This document shows, piece after piece, positions 43,810-52,785 of a stretch of DNA of 64,000 nucleotides. This stretch comes from Bacteroidota bacterium (GTDB lineage Bacteria > Bacteroidota > Bacteroidia > Sphingobacteriales > Sphingobacteriaceae). Below the pieces are notes generated by a model, which searched no databases, was not told where the DNA came from, and worked only from the letters and a program-made list of their open reading frames with translations. The position numbers and the translations under genes were made by a program. The stretch's first letter is position 1; each line of letters begins with the position of its first letter. The stretch spans positions 1 to 64,000 of the forward strand of contig JAMFRP010000009.1 in the NCBI GenBank assembly GCA_026224775.1, read 5' to 3'.

Positions 43810-45498
43810 CTACCAGAAGATGGTGTAAAGTACTGTTAACACCACACAGATTATTATAGCTCCGATTGCAAAACTCTTATTGGGTTTGAACATAGAAGCA
43901 TCAACTTCCAAGCCATTCGTACGTACGCCCCTGGCATTTTCAATCATTGATATGATATACATACCAACTATACAAATCACAAATACAAAGCCCATTCTAT
44001 CCATGAACGGAATTTCATATACCCCATCTGCATTTAATTTTGAAAAGCCAAAAGGTGACAGAAAGGACAGGTTAGTCCAATAAGGCAAGAACTTAAATAC
44101 AATGGCGAATATCAATCCACCTACTGTAGCGAATAATGCAGCATTTGAAGTTGCCTTTTTCCAAAAGAAACCCAGGATAAACATGGCAAATATACCCGGT
44201 GATACGAAGCCGGTATATTCCTGAATATATTGGAAACCTTGTTTGCCTTCGCCCATCAGCATATCGCCAATGACAAAAGATAACAAAACGCCCAATACCA
44301 TGGCAACCACTACGGCCACCTTACCTGTATTTACCAGGTTCTTTTCTGTTGCATCTACTTTTATAGCCTTTTTGTAAATATCTAATGTAAATATGGTTGC
44401 TATACTATTGGCTTTACCTGCCAGCGATGCTACAATAGCCGCCGTTAATGCCGCGAATGAAAGCCCTTTAAGGTAATTTGGCAATAAATTAAGCACCGCT
44501 GGGTACGCTTTATTTACATCTAAAATACCTTTAGAACTCAGCATCTCCTGGTGGAACATTCCTTTTTGATAAAGTACGTATGCCGCTATACCTGGCAATA
44601 CTACAATTACAGGCATCAGCAATTTAAGAAAAGCCGCGAATAACAAACCACCCCTGGCGGTTGGTAAATCGGCTCCAAGCGCCCGTTGGGTGATGTATTG
44701 GTTACAACCCCAGTAGTTAAGGTTAACAATCCACATACCGCCAATAAGCACACTTAGCCCCGGCAAATCCAGATAGTTAGCGTTATCCTTTTTAAATATC
44801 ATCTGGAAGTGATCACTTGCATCCGCTTTGAGCAATTTAAAGCCATTCCAAAGACCGGTGGTACCCGATTTTTCGCTTATTAAATGCAACGCGATGTAAC
44901 TGGCTGCCAATCCTCCTAATATGAGGAAGAATACTTGTACAACATCTGTATAACCAATAACCTTCATACCACCCAGGGTGATGATTATGGAGAAAACCGC
45001 GATTACAACAATCACAAAATTAAGGTTTAACCCTGAAATGCCTGCTATTGCAACCCCACCTAAATAGAGTATCGACATTAAGTTTACAACAATGTAAAGC
45101 ATTAACCAAAATATAGCCATTATCATAGCTACGGTGCCATTGTACCGCTGATGCAGAAACTGCGGCATGGTTGCTATTTTATTCTTCAGATAAACAGGAA
45201 TGAAAAATATAGCTACAATGATGAGCGTTAACGATGCCATCCACTCATAAGTTGATATGGCGAGGCCCATTTTAAAGCCCGAACCACTCATACCCACCAT
45301 TTGCTCGGCAGAGATATTCGAAGCAATTAGTGATGCGCCTATTGCCCACCATGTTAATGAACCTTCGGCTAAAAAATAGCCTTTGGATGTTGCATCGCTT
45401 TTATTTTTACGCTTGTATACCCAATAGCCATAAAAAGAAACTATGAGAAAGTAGATAAAAAATATGGCCCAGTCACCATAGCTTAGTGTTTTAGTCAT
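43810..45498 (-). CDS. Sodium:solute symporter (SSS family), probable xylose transporter
   Basis: 562 aa with about 14 hydrophobic spans. SSS/SLC5 features: YFLAEGSLTWWAIGASLIASNISAEQMVGMSGSGF at the N-terminus, VYLKNKIATMPQFLHQRYNG, and LAGKANSIATIFTLDIYKK late in the core, much like the bacterial sugar symporter vSGLT. It is the last gene of the xylB-xylA-symporter cluster, 64 bp after xylA, so xylose or xylose-containing sugars are the probable substrate. Uronate transport is the alternative. Confidence 0.88.
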   Translation of the reverse strand: MTKTLSYGDWAIFFIYFLIVSFYGYWVYKRKNKSDATSKGYFLAEGSLTWWAIGASLIASNISAEQMVGMSGSGFKMGLAISTYEWMASLTLIIVAIFFIPVYLKNKIATMPQFLHQRYNGTVAMIMAIFWLMLYIVVNLMSILYLGGVAIAGISGLNLNFVIVVIAVFSIIITLGGMKVIGYTDVVQVFFLILGGLAASYIALHLISEKSGTTGLWNGFKLLKADASDHFQMIFKKDNANYLDLPGLSVLIGGMWIVNLNYWGCNQYITQRALGADLPTARGGLLFAAFLKLLMPVIVVLPGIAAYVLYQKGMFHQEMLSSKGILDVNKAYPAVLNLLPNYLKGLSFAALTAAIVASLAGKANSIATIFTLDIYKKAIKVDATEKNLVNTGKVAVVVAMVLGVLLSFVIGDMLMGEGKQGFQYIQEYTGFVSPGIFAMFILGFFWKKATSNAALFATVGGLIFAIVFKFLPYWTNLSFLSPFGFSKLNADGVYEIPFMDRMGFVFVICIVGMYIISMIENARGVRTNGLEVDASMFKPNKSFAIGAIIICVVLTVLYTIFW

Positions 45499-45562
45499 AA
45501 TCAGGGTTTAATCGTTTAAAGATGTTATTTTGACGGTTATTATTGGCAGATGCAATAATAAA

Positions 45563-46894
45563 CTATATAAATCTATTTATCAAATTTTCTATATATTCCT
45601 GTTTACCACTAATTGAAGCGGGTTCGCCATTGGCAATCGCATAGGCTTTTAAGTCTTCAAGTGTTAGCTTGCCGTTCTCAAAATCTTTTCCTTTACCGGC
45701 ATCAAATGAAGCATAACGATCTGTGCGTACTTTTTTGTAATCAGATTTATACAGGATGTTATCAGCTGTAATTAATGCACGGGCGAAAAGATCCATACCA
45801 CCAATGTGGGCATAAAATAAATCTGCCGGGTCTGTTGAATTACGGCGGATCTTGGCATCAAAGTTAATACCACCACCTGCAAAACCACCAGCTTCTAATA
45901 TAATCAGCATGGCTTCGGTAACCTCATTAATATCGTTAGGAAACTGGTCGGTATCCCATCCGTTTTGGTTATCACCACGGTTTGCATCTATTGATCCTAA
46001 CAGGCCTGAGTCAACAGCCACCTGTAATTCATGCTGAAAAGTATGGCCCGCTAACGTTGCGTGGTTAACTTCCAGATTTAATTTAAAATCATTTAACAAA
46101 TCGTATTTCTGTAAAAAACCAAGCACTGTGGCAGCATCATAGTCGTACTGGTGTTTGGTTGGCTCGCAAGGTTTTGGTTCGATAAAGAAATTACCTTTAA
46201 AGCCTTGTTTGCGGGCGTAATCTTTTGCAGTATGCAAAAAACGCGCAAAATGCTCCTGCTCGCGTTTCATATCGGTATTAAGCAAGGTCATGTAACCTTC
46301 ACGTCCACCCCAAAAAACATAATTTTCACCGCCAAGCGCTATGGTAGCATCTATCGCCGCTTTTACCTGGGCAGCTGCATGGGTTAGCACATGAAAATCA
46401 GGATTGGTTGAAGCGCCATTCATGTACCTTTTATTGCTGAACAAATTAGCAGTACCCCATAATAATTTCACACCGCTTGCTGCTTGTTTCTGTTTAGCAT
46501 AGTCAACCAAAGCCTGTAAGCGCCTATCGTTTTCGTTCACATCATTGGTATAATCCACCACATCAACATCATGGAAACAGTAGTATTCCATACCCATTTT
46601 GGTGATGAACTCAAATGCCGCATCCATTTTGTCTTTAGCACGTTCAACAGCATCAGCTTTTGCATCCCATGGATGGATATGAGTAGGTTCGCCAAAAGGA
46701 TCAGCGCCGTTGCCTACAAATGAGTGCCAATAAGCGCAGGCAAAACGCAAATGATCTTTCATTGATTTGCCACCAACGATTTTATTCGCGTCATACCACC
46801 TGAATGCTAAAGGATTATCCGATTGTAAACCTTCATATTTAATCTGTCCAATCTGTTTAAAAAATTCTTTGTCGCCTGTTACTATACTTGCCAT
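45563..46894 (-). CDS. xylA: Xylose isomerase XylA
   Basis: 443 aa. Strong motifs: [12 protein letters not shown] with the ring-opening His, [32 protein letters not shown] with metal-binding Glu, [38 protein letters not shown]. It interconverts xylose and xylulose, feeding the pentose phosphate pathway. It follows xylB by 17 bp and precedes the symporter. Length matches the class II enzymes of Bacteroidota. Confidence 0.98.
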   Translation of the reverse strand: MASIVTGDKEFFKQIGQIKYEGLQSDNPLAFRWYDANKIVGGKSMKDHLRFACAYWHSFVGNGADPFGEPTHIHPWDAKADAVERAKDKMDAAFEFITKMGMEYYCFHDVDVVDYTNDVNENDRRLQALVDYAKQKQAASGVKLLWGTANLFSNKRYMNGASTNPDFHVLTHAAAQVKAAIDATIALGGENYVFWGGREGYMTLLNTDMKREQEHFARFLHTAKDYARKQGFKGNFFIEPKPCEPTKHQYDYDAATVLGFLQKYDLLNDFKLNLEVNHATLAGHTFQHELQVAVDSGLLGSIDANRGDNQNGWDTDQFPNDINEVTEAMLIILEAGGFAGGGINFDAKIRRNSTDPADLFYAHIGGMDLFARALITADNILYKSDYKKVRTDRYASFDAGKGKDFENGKLTLEDLKAYAIANGEPASISGKQEYIENLINRFI

Positions 46895-46911
46895 TTTAAT
46901 TGTATTTATTT

Positions 46912-48396
46912 TTAATTATTTAAGAGTTGTGTTTTAAGCAAAGCCTGCCATTCCTGATAAAAGGGTTCCAGGTGTTGTGATTTTGATGGTTCAATAAGCT
47001 GAACAGGGTGCATGTTTTTAAATGCTTCGGCGGCAGATGAAAAAACAGATGCGCCAATACCCGCACCAAGCGCCGCGCCAACACTGCCATCATTTTTATA
47101 AAGTTCAACAGGTACACCGGTGGCATTTACAAATGTTTCGGTAAACAGCTCACTTAAAAACAGGTTATTTTTTCCTGCGCGGATAACAGTTGGAGTCATT
47201 CCATTTTCGCGCATAATATCAAGCCCGTACCTGAATGCAAAGGCGATCCCTTCTTGCACAGCCCTGAATAAGTGAGCTTGTGTATGTAAATTCAGATCGA
47301 TATTATGCAAATGCGCGCCTACTTGTTTATTATTCAGCATACGCTCCGCGCCATTACCAAAGGGTAATACCCGCAAACCATCCGAACCTGCCGGGGCATT
47401 AACTGCATCAATATTCATTTGCAGATAACTTAAGCCTAACCCGAAACTATTTTTGGCCCAACGGTACATGCTACCTGTGCCATTTATACATAGTAAAACA
47501 CCTAAGCGTTTTTGTTCCTCGGTATAATTAACATGAGCAAATGTATTTACCCGCGATTGCTTATCATAAGTTAGCTGATCGCTCACACCGTATATAACAC
47601 CTGAAGTACCTGCCGTAGCCGCTACTTCGCCTGGGTTTAATACATTTAATGATAGCGCGTTATTTGGCTGGTCGCCTGCTTTATAACTTACAGGGATGCC
47701 GGGTTTTAAGTTTAGTTTTTGGGCGATAGATGCCTGCAAGTTGCCATGTACAGAAAATACCGGTTTTATTGCAGGAAAGAAAGACTCATCAAAACCAAAA
47801 TAATCTACAACTTCCTTAGACAATCGATTGCCGATAAAGTCAAAAAAAATGCCTTCGGATAATGCCGACACGGATGTAGTGATTTCGCCGGTAAGCTTCA
47901 TCGCGATAAAGTCGCCGGGAAGCATGATCTTATCTATTTGCGCATATATTTCTGGTTCATTCTCTTTAATCCAAGCCAGTTTTGAGGCAGTAAAATTACC
48001 CGGAGAGTTTAAAAGATGACTAAGGCAATTCTCCTCGCCGATGGAATGAAAAGCTTTTTCGCCAATTTCAACCGCGCGGCTGTCGCACCAAATAATACTG
48101 TTTCTTAATGCTTTCTGATTTTTATCAACCAAAACCAGGCCATGCATTTGGTAGGCGATGCCTATTGCGCCAATATCCGCGGGATTGTATTTACCTGTGT
48201 TATTGCAAATGGCCAAGGCTTGCTGAGTTTGATCCCACCACATTTCAGGCGACTGTTCTGCCCAGCCGGATTTAAGGGCCAGTATAGGCGCTTCAATATC
48301 GGGATATTGCGCGGAGGCTACTGTTTTTTGCGTAGTTGCGTCAATAACGCTTACTTTTGTTGATGACGTGCCTATATCTATGCCTAATAATAACAT
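46912..48396 (-). CDS. xylB: Xylulokinase XylB
   Basis: 494 aa FGGY kinase. [18 protein letters not shown] at the N-terminus (phosphate loop), [64 protein letters not shown] with the catalytic Asp, and [14 protein letters not shown]. It phosphorylates D-xylulose. First gene of the xylB-xylA-symporter operon, with operator D about 95 bp upstream. A partial operator-like sequence inside the gene (47819-47832) is probably incidental. Confidence 0.96.
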   Translation of the reverse strand: MLLLGIDIGTSSTKVSVIDATTQKTVASAQYPDIEAPILALKSGWAEQSPEMWWDQTQQALAICNNTGKYNPADIGAIGIAYQMHGLVLVDKNQKALRNSIIWCDSRAVEIGEKAFHSIGEENCLSHLLNSPGNFTASKLAWIKENEPEIYAQIDKIMLPGDFIAMKLTGEITTSVSALSEGIFFDFIGNRLSKEVVDYFGFDESFFPAIKPVFSVHGNLQASIAQKLNLKPGIPVSYKAGDQPNNALSLNVLNPGEVAATAGTSGVIYGVSDQLTYDKQSRVNTFAHVNYTEEQKRLGVLLCINGTGSMYRWAKNSFGLGLSYLQMNIDAVNAPAGSDGLRVLPFGNGAERMLNNKQVGAHLHNIDLNLHTQAHLFRAVQEGIAFAFRYGLDIMRENGMTPTVIRAGKNNLFLSELFTETFVNATGVPVELYKNDGSVGAALGAGIGASVFSSAAEAFKNMHPVQLIEPSKSQHLEPFYQEWQALLKTQLLNN

Positions 48397-48489
48397 ATAC
48401 GCTGTATGTAACGGTTTATATTAAATGAATAATTTAGTTTATATCTTGGTGAAGATTTCTAAAACGAAATTATATAAAATTTTGTATTC

Positions 48490-48503
48490 TGCAATCGATT
48501 GTC
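48490..48503. promoter_or_regulatory. LacI-type operator D (xylB / LacI-2)
   Basis: TGCAATCGATTGTC, 12 of 14 matches to the shared palindrome, between xylB (minus) and LacI-2 (plus). It lies 29 bases upstream of the LacI-2 ATG. Confidence 0.72.
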
Positions 48504-48531
48504 GAAATTATTTTTATTATCTTACCTAAAG

Positions 48532-49569
48532 ATGAAAAACAAGAAGAGAACCACTATCTATGACATAGCTGAAAAGCTTAATATTACTGCCTCATCCGTT
48601 TCAAGAGCGCTGAACAACAGCAATTATGTAAATGAAAACACCAAAAAGCTCATCCTAAAAACAGCTGAAGAACTTAACTATAAACGTAATACGCTTGCCT
48701 CCAATTTACGCAAGGGGCATTCAAAAACTATAGGCATTGTAGTACCACGCATTAACCAGAATTTCTTTTCGAATGTTATCGCGGGGATTGAGGAAGCGAC
48801 ATATCAAAAGGATTACAATTTAATCATCTGCCAATCCAGTGAATCGCAGAACAAAGAAATTAAATGCGTAAACACGCTGATTAATCAACATGTGGATTGC
48901 ATTGTAATATCGGTGTCTGTTGACGGCACGGATTATCAGCATTTGCAAAATGTACTAGACCATGGCATCCAACTGATACAATTTGACCGCGTAGCAGATG
49001 AACTGGAAACCCTGAAAGTTATTAATGATAACGAGCAAGCATCGTTTGAAGCTGTTTCGCATATGATTGAGCAAGGTTATAAACGGATAAGTTTATTGGA
49101 GGGTCCGCAAAACTTGCAAATTTTCAGGCAACGCAAAATTGGTTACTTAAATGCATTAAAAAAATATGATCTGCCGATAATTGACGAACTTATTGTTGAA
49201 AATGCATGGACCAAAGAACTGGGTGCTGAAGCAACAAGAAAACTGCTAAGCCTTAGCGAACCACCGGATGCCATATTTGCTTCCACATCAGATTTCTCGG
49301 CGCTGGGTGTTTTGGAGGTAGCAACGGCTATGGGATTTAAAGTACCCAGCCAATTAGGCATCTGCGGCTACTCGAACGAGGCATTTACGGAGTTAACCAG
49401 CCCATCCATCACCACTATCGACCAATTCAGTAGCTATATGGGTAAAACCATCGCTAATCTTTATTTTCAGGAGATGGAAAATAAAGAGGAGATCGAGGTT
49501 GTCCCTAAGATCATCAGCATTAAACCAAAACTGATCATACGTTCCTCAACAAAAAAGAACGGCGATTAA
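48532..49569 (+). CDS. LacI family repressor 2 (xylose branch)
   Basis: 345 aa from the ATG at 48532; an upstream TTG would lie inside operator D. Helix-turn-helix TTIYDIAEKLNITASSVSRA, then YVNENTKKLILKTAEELNYKRN, and a sensor domain (IGIVVPRINQNFFSNVIAGIEEAT). It resembles LacI-1 along its length, including the recognition helix region, so both may bind the same palindromes. Divergent from xylB; most likely controls xylBA and itself, and possibly the whole locus. Confidence 0.9.
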   Translation: MKNKKRTTIYDIAEKLNITASSVSRALNNSNYVNENTKKLILKTAEELNYKRNTLASNLRKGHSKTIGIVVPRINQNFFSNVIAGIEEATYQKDYNLIICQSSESQNKEIKCVNTLINQHVDCIVISVSVDGTDYQHLQNVLDHGIQLIQFDRVADELETLKVINDNEQASFEAVSHMIEQGYKRISLLEGPQNLQIFRQRKIGYLNALKKYDLPIIDELIVENAWTKELGAEATRKLLSLSEPPDAIFASTSDFSALGVLEVATAMGFKVPSQLGICGYSNEAFTELTSPSITTIDQFSSYMGKTIANLYFQEMENKEEIEVVPKIISIKPKLIIRSSTKKNGD

Positions 49570-49591
49570 TTTGATCTAATACCCGGCTATT

Positions 49592-51550
49592 TTATTGATC
49601 AGGATCAGTAGAGAATGGCGATGCGGGCAATCCATCAACATTGTATAAGTTGGCACCTTGAGGATTATCAGCCCAGGCGTATCGCACATACAAAGGGTGA
49701 CTAACGGCATCGCTCCAAATAATTACCTGGTTGTTTTTGATGATGGCGTGTGCCCAAACATATTTTTTGTCGCCTCCGGCAATGGCAAATTGTGTTAATT
49801 CATTGCTGTTATTTATTTTCAACCCGTGGCCAACCCCGGTAAAACTGATGATGATTTTATTATCCTCTATTTTAACGGATTTATAAATCGGCCCCGAACT
49901 CACTATAGTTGTATCGCCATAGGCTAAATTCTCCGCAGCCAATGCCAATCTATCGCCTACATCTTTTTTATCTAAAGGATGTATATCGTTCCATTCGCCA
50001 AGCTCGATGTTAACTGTCATCGCGGTATTAGGTATTGATAATGCATTTAGTTGAGCTTGCCTTAGTTCAGCCCAATGGCTCTCCGACGGAGAGTATTGCA
50101 CTTCCATAAAATTAGGTAACTGAACATAAATGAACGGGACATTACCCTCGTTCCATTTTTTACGCCAATCCCTTATAAGGGCTGGCAATAGTCTCTTATA
50201 ATCATTAGGCTTGTCGGTATTTGATTCGCCCTGATACCATACTATACCTTTTATCTTATAAGGAATAACCGGCGCAACCATGGTGTTATAAAGTCCCGCA
50301 GGCTCATTTTGCGCTACAAAAGGCTCATGAGCTGATGGATTTCTCGACAATTCAAATACCTCACCCACCTGGTATTGCCAATCGCCACGAAGATCAATGG
50401 TATCTTTTCCAACACTTAAGAAATAGGGTTTATCCGGCACAAAGCCACCTTTCCCAGCGGTATTACTTATTTTTATAACGATGATATTTTTACCTGCTTT
50501 TAAAATACCTGTAGGTAAGGCGTACCTACGGGGAGGGTATTGATACGTTGTTGAGCCAACTAACGCACCATTTACATAAGCATCATCCGCATCAACAATA
50601 CGCCCCATAAAAAGCTTTGCAGGCTTCCCGGTCATAGATGCGGGCAGGTTAATTTCCTTGCGGAACCACACAATACCGTTCAAGCCTTTTATACCCTGAT
50701 CTGCCCAATAGCCCGGCAACCAGAAATGATGCCAGTTTAAAGCTTTATACGTAGTATCAAACCATACTTTTTCTCCGTTTAGTCCTTTATCATGTAGGTT
50801 TATTTGCTTGTTTACTTCTGCATAATTTACTTTCGGTTGCTGCTGAAGCTGATGCAGGTAAGCAGTATCCTGTAATTGGGTAACACGGTTATGGTAAGTT
50901 GGCAAATCGTTAAACCCATTCGCGCTTATCCATGCCTGTATCGGGGTGCCACCAACACTGGAATTAATGATACCGATTGGAATGTGGTATTTATCAAACA
51001 ATCCTTTCGCGAAAAAATAACTCGCGGCGCCAAATTGAAGCACAGTGTTGGAGTCGCAAGCTATCCATTTGCTTTTAGGAAGATCCTCAGCAATCTGGCT
51101 AACATTGGAGATTGTAGGAATAAAAAAGTTCTTGATCTCGGGATAATTAGCTTTCGCTATTTCCTGCGGATATTTCTCTTTAATACGTTCTATGGGTAAC
51201 ACCATGTTAGATTGTCCGCTGCAAAACCATACATCGCCAACCAAAATATCATTAATGATGATATGATTGGATGCGCTGATGTCCATGGCGTAAGGCCCCC
51301 CGCTTTTCATCGCCGCAATAAGTACCGACCATTTGCCATTGGGTAATGTAGTTGTCTTATAGTTTTTTTGATGGAATTTAATGTTGACCTTTTCGCCCGG
51401 CGATGCCCATCCCCAGATATTTAGTTTGGTATCCCGTTGCAAAACCATGCCATCACTCACTAATTGCGGCAAACACACCTGCGCAATTGATAATTGGTTA
51501 ACGCATAAAACTATGCCTACTAAAAATAGTTGTTTAAAATCAATTTTCAT
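49592..51550 (-). CDS. SGNH sialate O-acetylesterase-type esterase, probable acetylxylan esterase
   Basis: 652 aa from the ATG at 51550, giving a signal peptide (QLFLVGIVLCVNQLSIAQ). SGNH fold: nucleophile Ser114 in GDVWFCSGQSNM, VGGTPIQAWI, GIVWYQGESNTDKP and the C-terminal Asp-His pair in EWNDIHPLDKKDVGDRLA. A jelly-roll insert (about 300-400: KPAKLFMGRIVDADDAYVNG) splits the catalytic domain. Family members annotated as sialate O-acetylesterases in xylan loci deacetylate xylan. Operator E (51626-51639) in its upstream region ties it to the xylan regulon. Substrate is inferred from context. Confidence 0.88.
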   Translation of the reverse strand: MKIDFKQLFLVGIVLCVNQLSIAQVCLPQLVSDGMVLQRDTKLNIWGWASPGEKVNIKFHQKNYKTTTLPNGKWSVLIAAMKSGGPYAMDISASNHIIINDILVGDVWFCSGQSNMVLPIERIKEKYPQEIAKANYPEIKNFFIPTISNVSQIAEDLPKSKWIACDSNTVLQFGAASYFFAKGLFDKYHIPIGIINSSVGGTPIQAWISANGFNDLPTYHNRVTQLQDTAYLHQLQQQPKVNYAEVNKQINLHDKGLNGEKVWFDTTYKALNWHHFWLPGYWADQGIKGLNGIVWFRKEINLPASMTGKPAKLFMGRIVDADDAYVNGALVGSTTYQYPPRRYALPTGILKAGKNIIVIKISNTAGKGGFVPDKPYFLSVGKDTIDLRGDWQYQVGEVFELSRNPSAHEPFVAQNEPAGLYNTMVAPVIPYKIKGIVWYQGESNTDKPNDYKRLLPALIRDWRKKWNEGNVPFIYVQLPNFMEVQYSPSESHWAELRQAQLNALSIPNTAMTVNIELGEWNDIHPLDKKDVGDRLALAAENLAYGDTTIVSSGPIYKSVKIEDNKIIISFTGVGHGLKINNSNELTQFAIAGGDKKYVWAHAIIKNNQVIIWSDAVSHPLYVRYAWADNPQGANLYNVDGLPASPFSTDPDQ

Positions 51551-51625
51551 TAAGGGTAATTTATGGCGGATGCCCGCTTTGGTTATAATGGTATACCCGA
51601 CAAATATCAATAAAAATATTAGAAT

Positions 51626-51639
51626 TGCAATCGATTGCA
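51626..51639. promoter_or_regulatory. LacI-type operator E (SGNH esterase)
   Basis: TGCAATCGATTGCA, perfect palindrome (extends to TTGCAATCGATTGCAA, 51625-51640), 76 bases upstream of the esterase ATG. Identical to operator B at susC. Confidence 0.78.
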
Positions 51640-51660
51640 AAAATTGAAAATAAACAAAGT

Positions 51661-51739
51661 GTCATTGCGAGGAACGAAGCAATCGCACGTAGAAAAGTAG
51701 CTATGCAAAGTTTGCGATTGCTTCGTTCCTTGCAATGAC
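51661..51739. repeat. REP-like palindromic repeat
   Basis: GTCATTGCGAGGAACGAAGC (continuing AATCGCA) pairs with TGCGATTGCTTCGTTCCTTG (continuing CAATGAC): 27-base arms with one mismatch around a 25-base centre. Sequences built on TCATTGCGAGGA...GAAGCAATC occur as dispersed palindromes in many bacterial genomes. It lies outside genes. Confidence 0.75.
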
Positions 51740-51765
51740 ATAGTTTTACACCTACATAACTTGGG

Positions 51766-51795
51766 ATTGCGATCCGTTAGCCAACGGATCGCAAT
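51766..51795 (-). terminator. Hairpin downstream of the GntR gene
   Basis: Perfect 13-bp stem ATTGCGATCCGTT / AACGGATCGCAAT with loop AGCC, 68 bases past the GntR stop. It lacks a clear T-tract, so it may be a terminator or transcript-end protector. Confidence 0.5.
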
Positions 51796-51862
51796 AACGA
51801 TATTTTAATCATTTTTAAAAAACTTCCTAAACCGAAGTCCATTACCAAACCGTTTACCCAAC

Positions 51863-52504
51863 TTAATAATTATTATCCAAAATCTTTTGCAACGCACCCT
51901 GCGACTGGTTAACCTTTCCGCTTTTGATTGCTTTATACAATTGCTCGTGAAGATGGTGGTTCATCGCGAAGTGACTAATCCCTTGTACTTCTCTGGCAGA
52001 GAAAAAGCCGCGAAGGATAAGCGTAAAACTATAATAAAGCTCAGACAATACTGTGTTGCCGGCAGCACGGGCAATAGCCATGTGAAATTCAATATCAGCA
52101 TCTGCAGTTCCCTGAGGATTTTCCGCATGTATAGCGACTTTACGCAGCTCCAGCGCCTCTTCAACCTCATCAATTTGGATCTGGGTATGGTTTAGCGTAG
52201 CCAGTTTCACAATCTCTTTCTCCAGCAAAGCCCGTACTGCGTTTATTTCATCAAAGTCAGCCCGGCGCAAGCGCTGTTCAATGCTGACATCCTGAATATT
52301 GGTGCTAACAAATGTGCCCGAGCCTTGCTGCACATGAAGAATACCTGACATAGCCAGTGTTTTTACGGCTTCCCTTATGGTTGAGCGCCCAACAGCATAT
52401 AATTTCATCAGTTCGGGTTCGGCAGGAATTTTTTCACCCGCTTTGAATATCCCAGTATTGATATCCTCTTTTATCCGGCTGACTATTTTATCATAAAGTT
52501 TCAT
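51863..52504 (-). CDS. GntR family regulator, FadR (FCD) subfamily
   Basis: 213 aa. Winged helix at residues 1-70 (VSRIKEDINTGIFKAGEKIP, ELMKLYAVGRSTIREAVKTL, GILHVQQGSGTFV), then an all-helical FCD ligand domain with metal ligands Asp and His in DADIEFHMAIARAAGN and His in HHLHEQLYKAIKSG. Divergent from the bicupin gene. AAACATACGATGTTT overlaps its own promoter and a near-identical copy abuts the bicupin promoter, so it most likely represses both. The ligand is presumably a small carboxylate or sugar acid. Confidence 0.9.
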   Translation of the reverse strand: MKLYDKIVSRIKEDINTGIFKAGEKIPAEPELMKLYAVGRSTIREAVKTLAMSGILHVQQGSGTFVSTNIQDVSIEQRLRRADFDEINAVRALLEKEIVKLATLNHTQIQIDEVEEALELRKVAIHAENPQGTADADIEFHMAIARAAGNTVLSELYYSFTLILRGFFSAREVQGISHFAMNHHLHEQLYKAIKSGKVNQSQGALQKILDNNY

Positions 52505-52529
52505 AGGCTGGCTTACATATGTGCAATTC

Positions 52530-52560
52530 CAAACATACGATGTTTTACACTTTCGAACAA
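52530..52560 (-). promoter_or_regulatory. Promoter of the GntR gene
   Basis: Minus-strand TTG (52560-52558), 20-base spacer, TATGTTTG (52537-52530): an exact match to the Bacteroidota TTG-N19..20-TAnnTTTG promoter. The -7 box lies inside the operator at 52531-52545. Confidence 0.75.
52531..52545. promoter_or_regulatory. GntR operator O1 (autoregulation)
   Basis: AAACATACGATGTTT, a 6-bp dyad (AAACAT/ATGTTT) with a 3-base centre, overlapping the -7 box of the GntR promoter. Confidence 0.75.
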
Positions 52561-52699
52561 AAATCTCAATTAAAACATTTTTGATCTGCTATAAATAGCA
52601 TAAAATAAATCACCTCCATTCTGCTACGTTACTCTTAAAAGTCTGTTATTAACTCTATTTTAATATTCAGATTAAAAACAGATTAGAATTTTCAATTTC

Positions 52700-52709
52700 A
52701 TCATATGAT
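52700..52709. promoter_or_regulatory. Accessory palindrome ATCATATGAT
   Basis: Perfect 10-bp palindrome just upstream of O2; its CATATGA core is repeated in O2 (52719-52725). It could be a second weak site for the same regulator. Confidence 0.4.
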
Positions 52710-52715
52710 TTAATT

Positions 52716-52730
52716 AAACATATGATGTTT
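52716..52730. promoter_or_regulatory. GntR operator O2 (bicupin gene)
   Basis: AAACATATGATGTTT, identical to O1 except one central base, ending 4 bases before the -33 TTG of the bicupin promoter. Confidence 0.75.
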
Positions 52731-52734
52731 AGTT

Positions 52735-52764
52735 TTGATTTTCAATTTTTGTTCTCTACGTTTG
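52735..52764 (+). promoter_or_regulatory. Promoter of the bicupin gene
   Basis: TTG at 52735-52737, 19-base spacer, TACGTTTG at 52757-52764, an exact Bacteroidota consensus. Transcription should begin near 52771, giving a very short leader before the ATG at 52786. Confidence 0.75.
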
Positions 52765-52785
52765 CCTTATATTAAATTAAAAATC

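Larger units (their letters stand above)
51551..51862. other. Intergenic region with operator and two hairpins
   Basis: 312 bp between the GntR gene end and the esterase start. It contains operator E, a REP-like 79-bp inverted repeat (51661-51739) and a second, short perfect hairpin (51766-51795). No reading frame of note. Confidence 0.6.

Noticed and set aside
47819..47832. Operator-like GACAATCGATTGCC inside xylB
   Set aside because: Only the 10-base core matches, it is within coding sequence and 560 bp from the promoter; probably chance, although an auxiliary site cannot be excluded.
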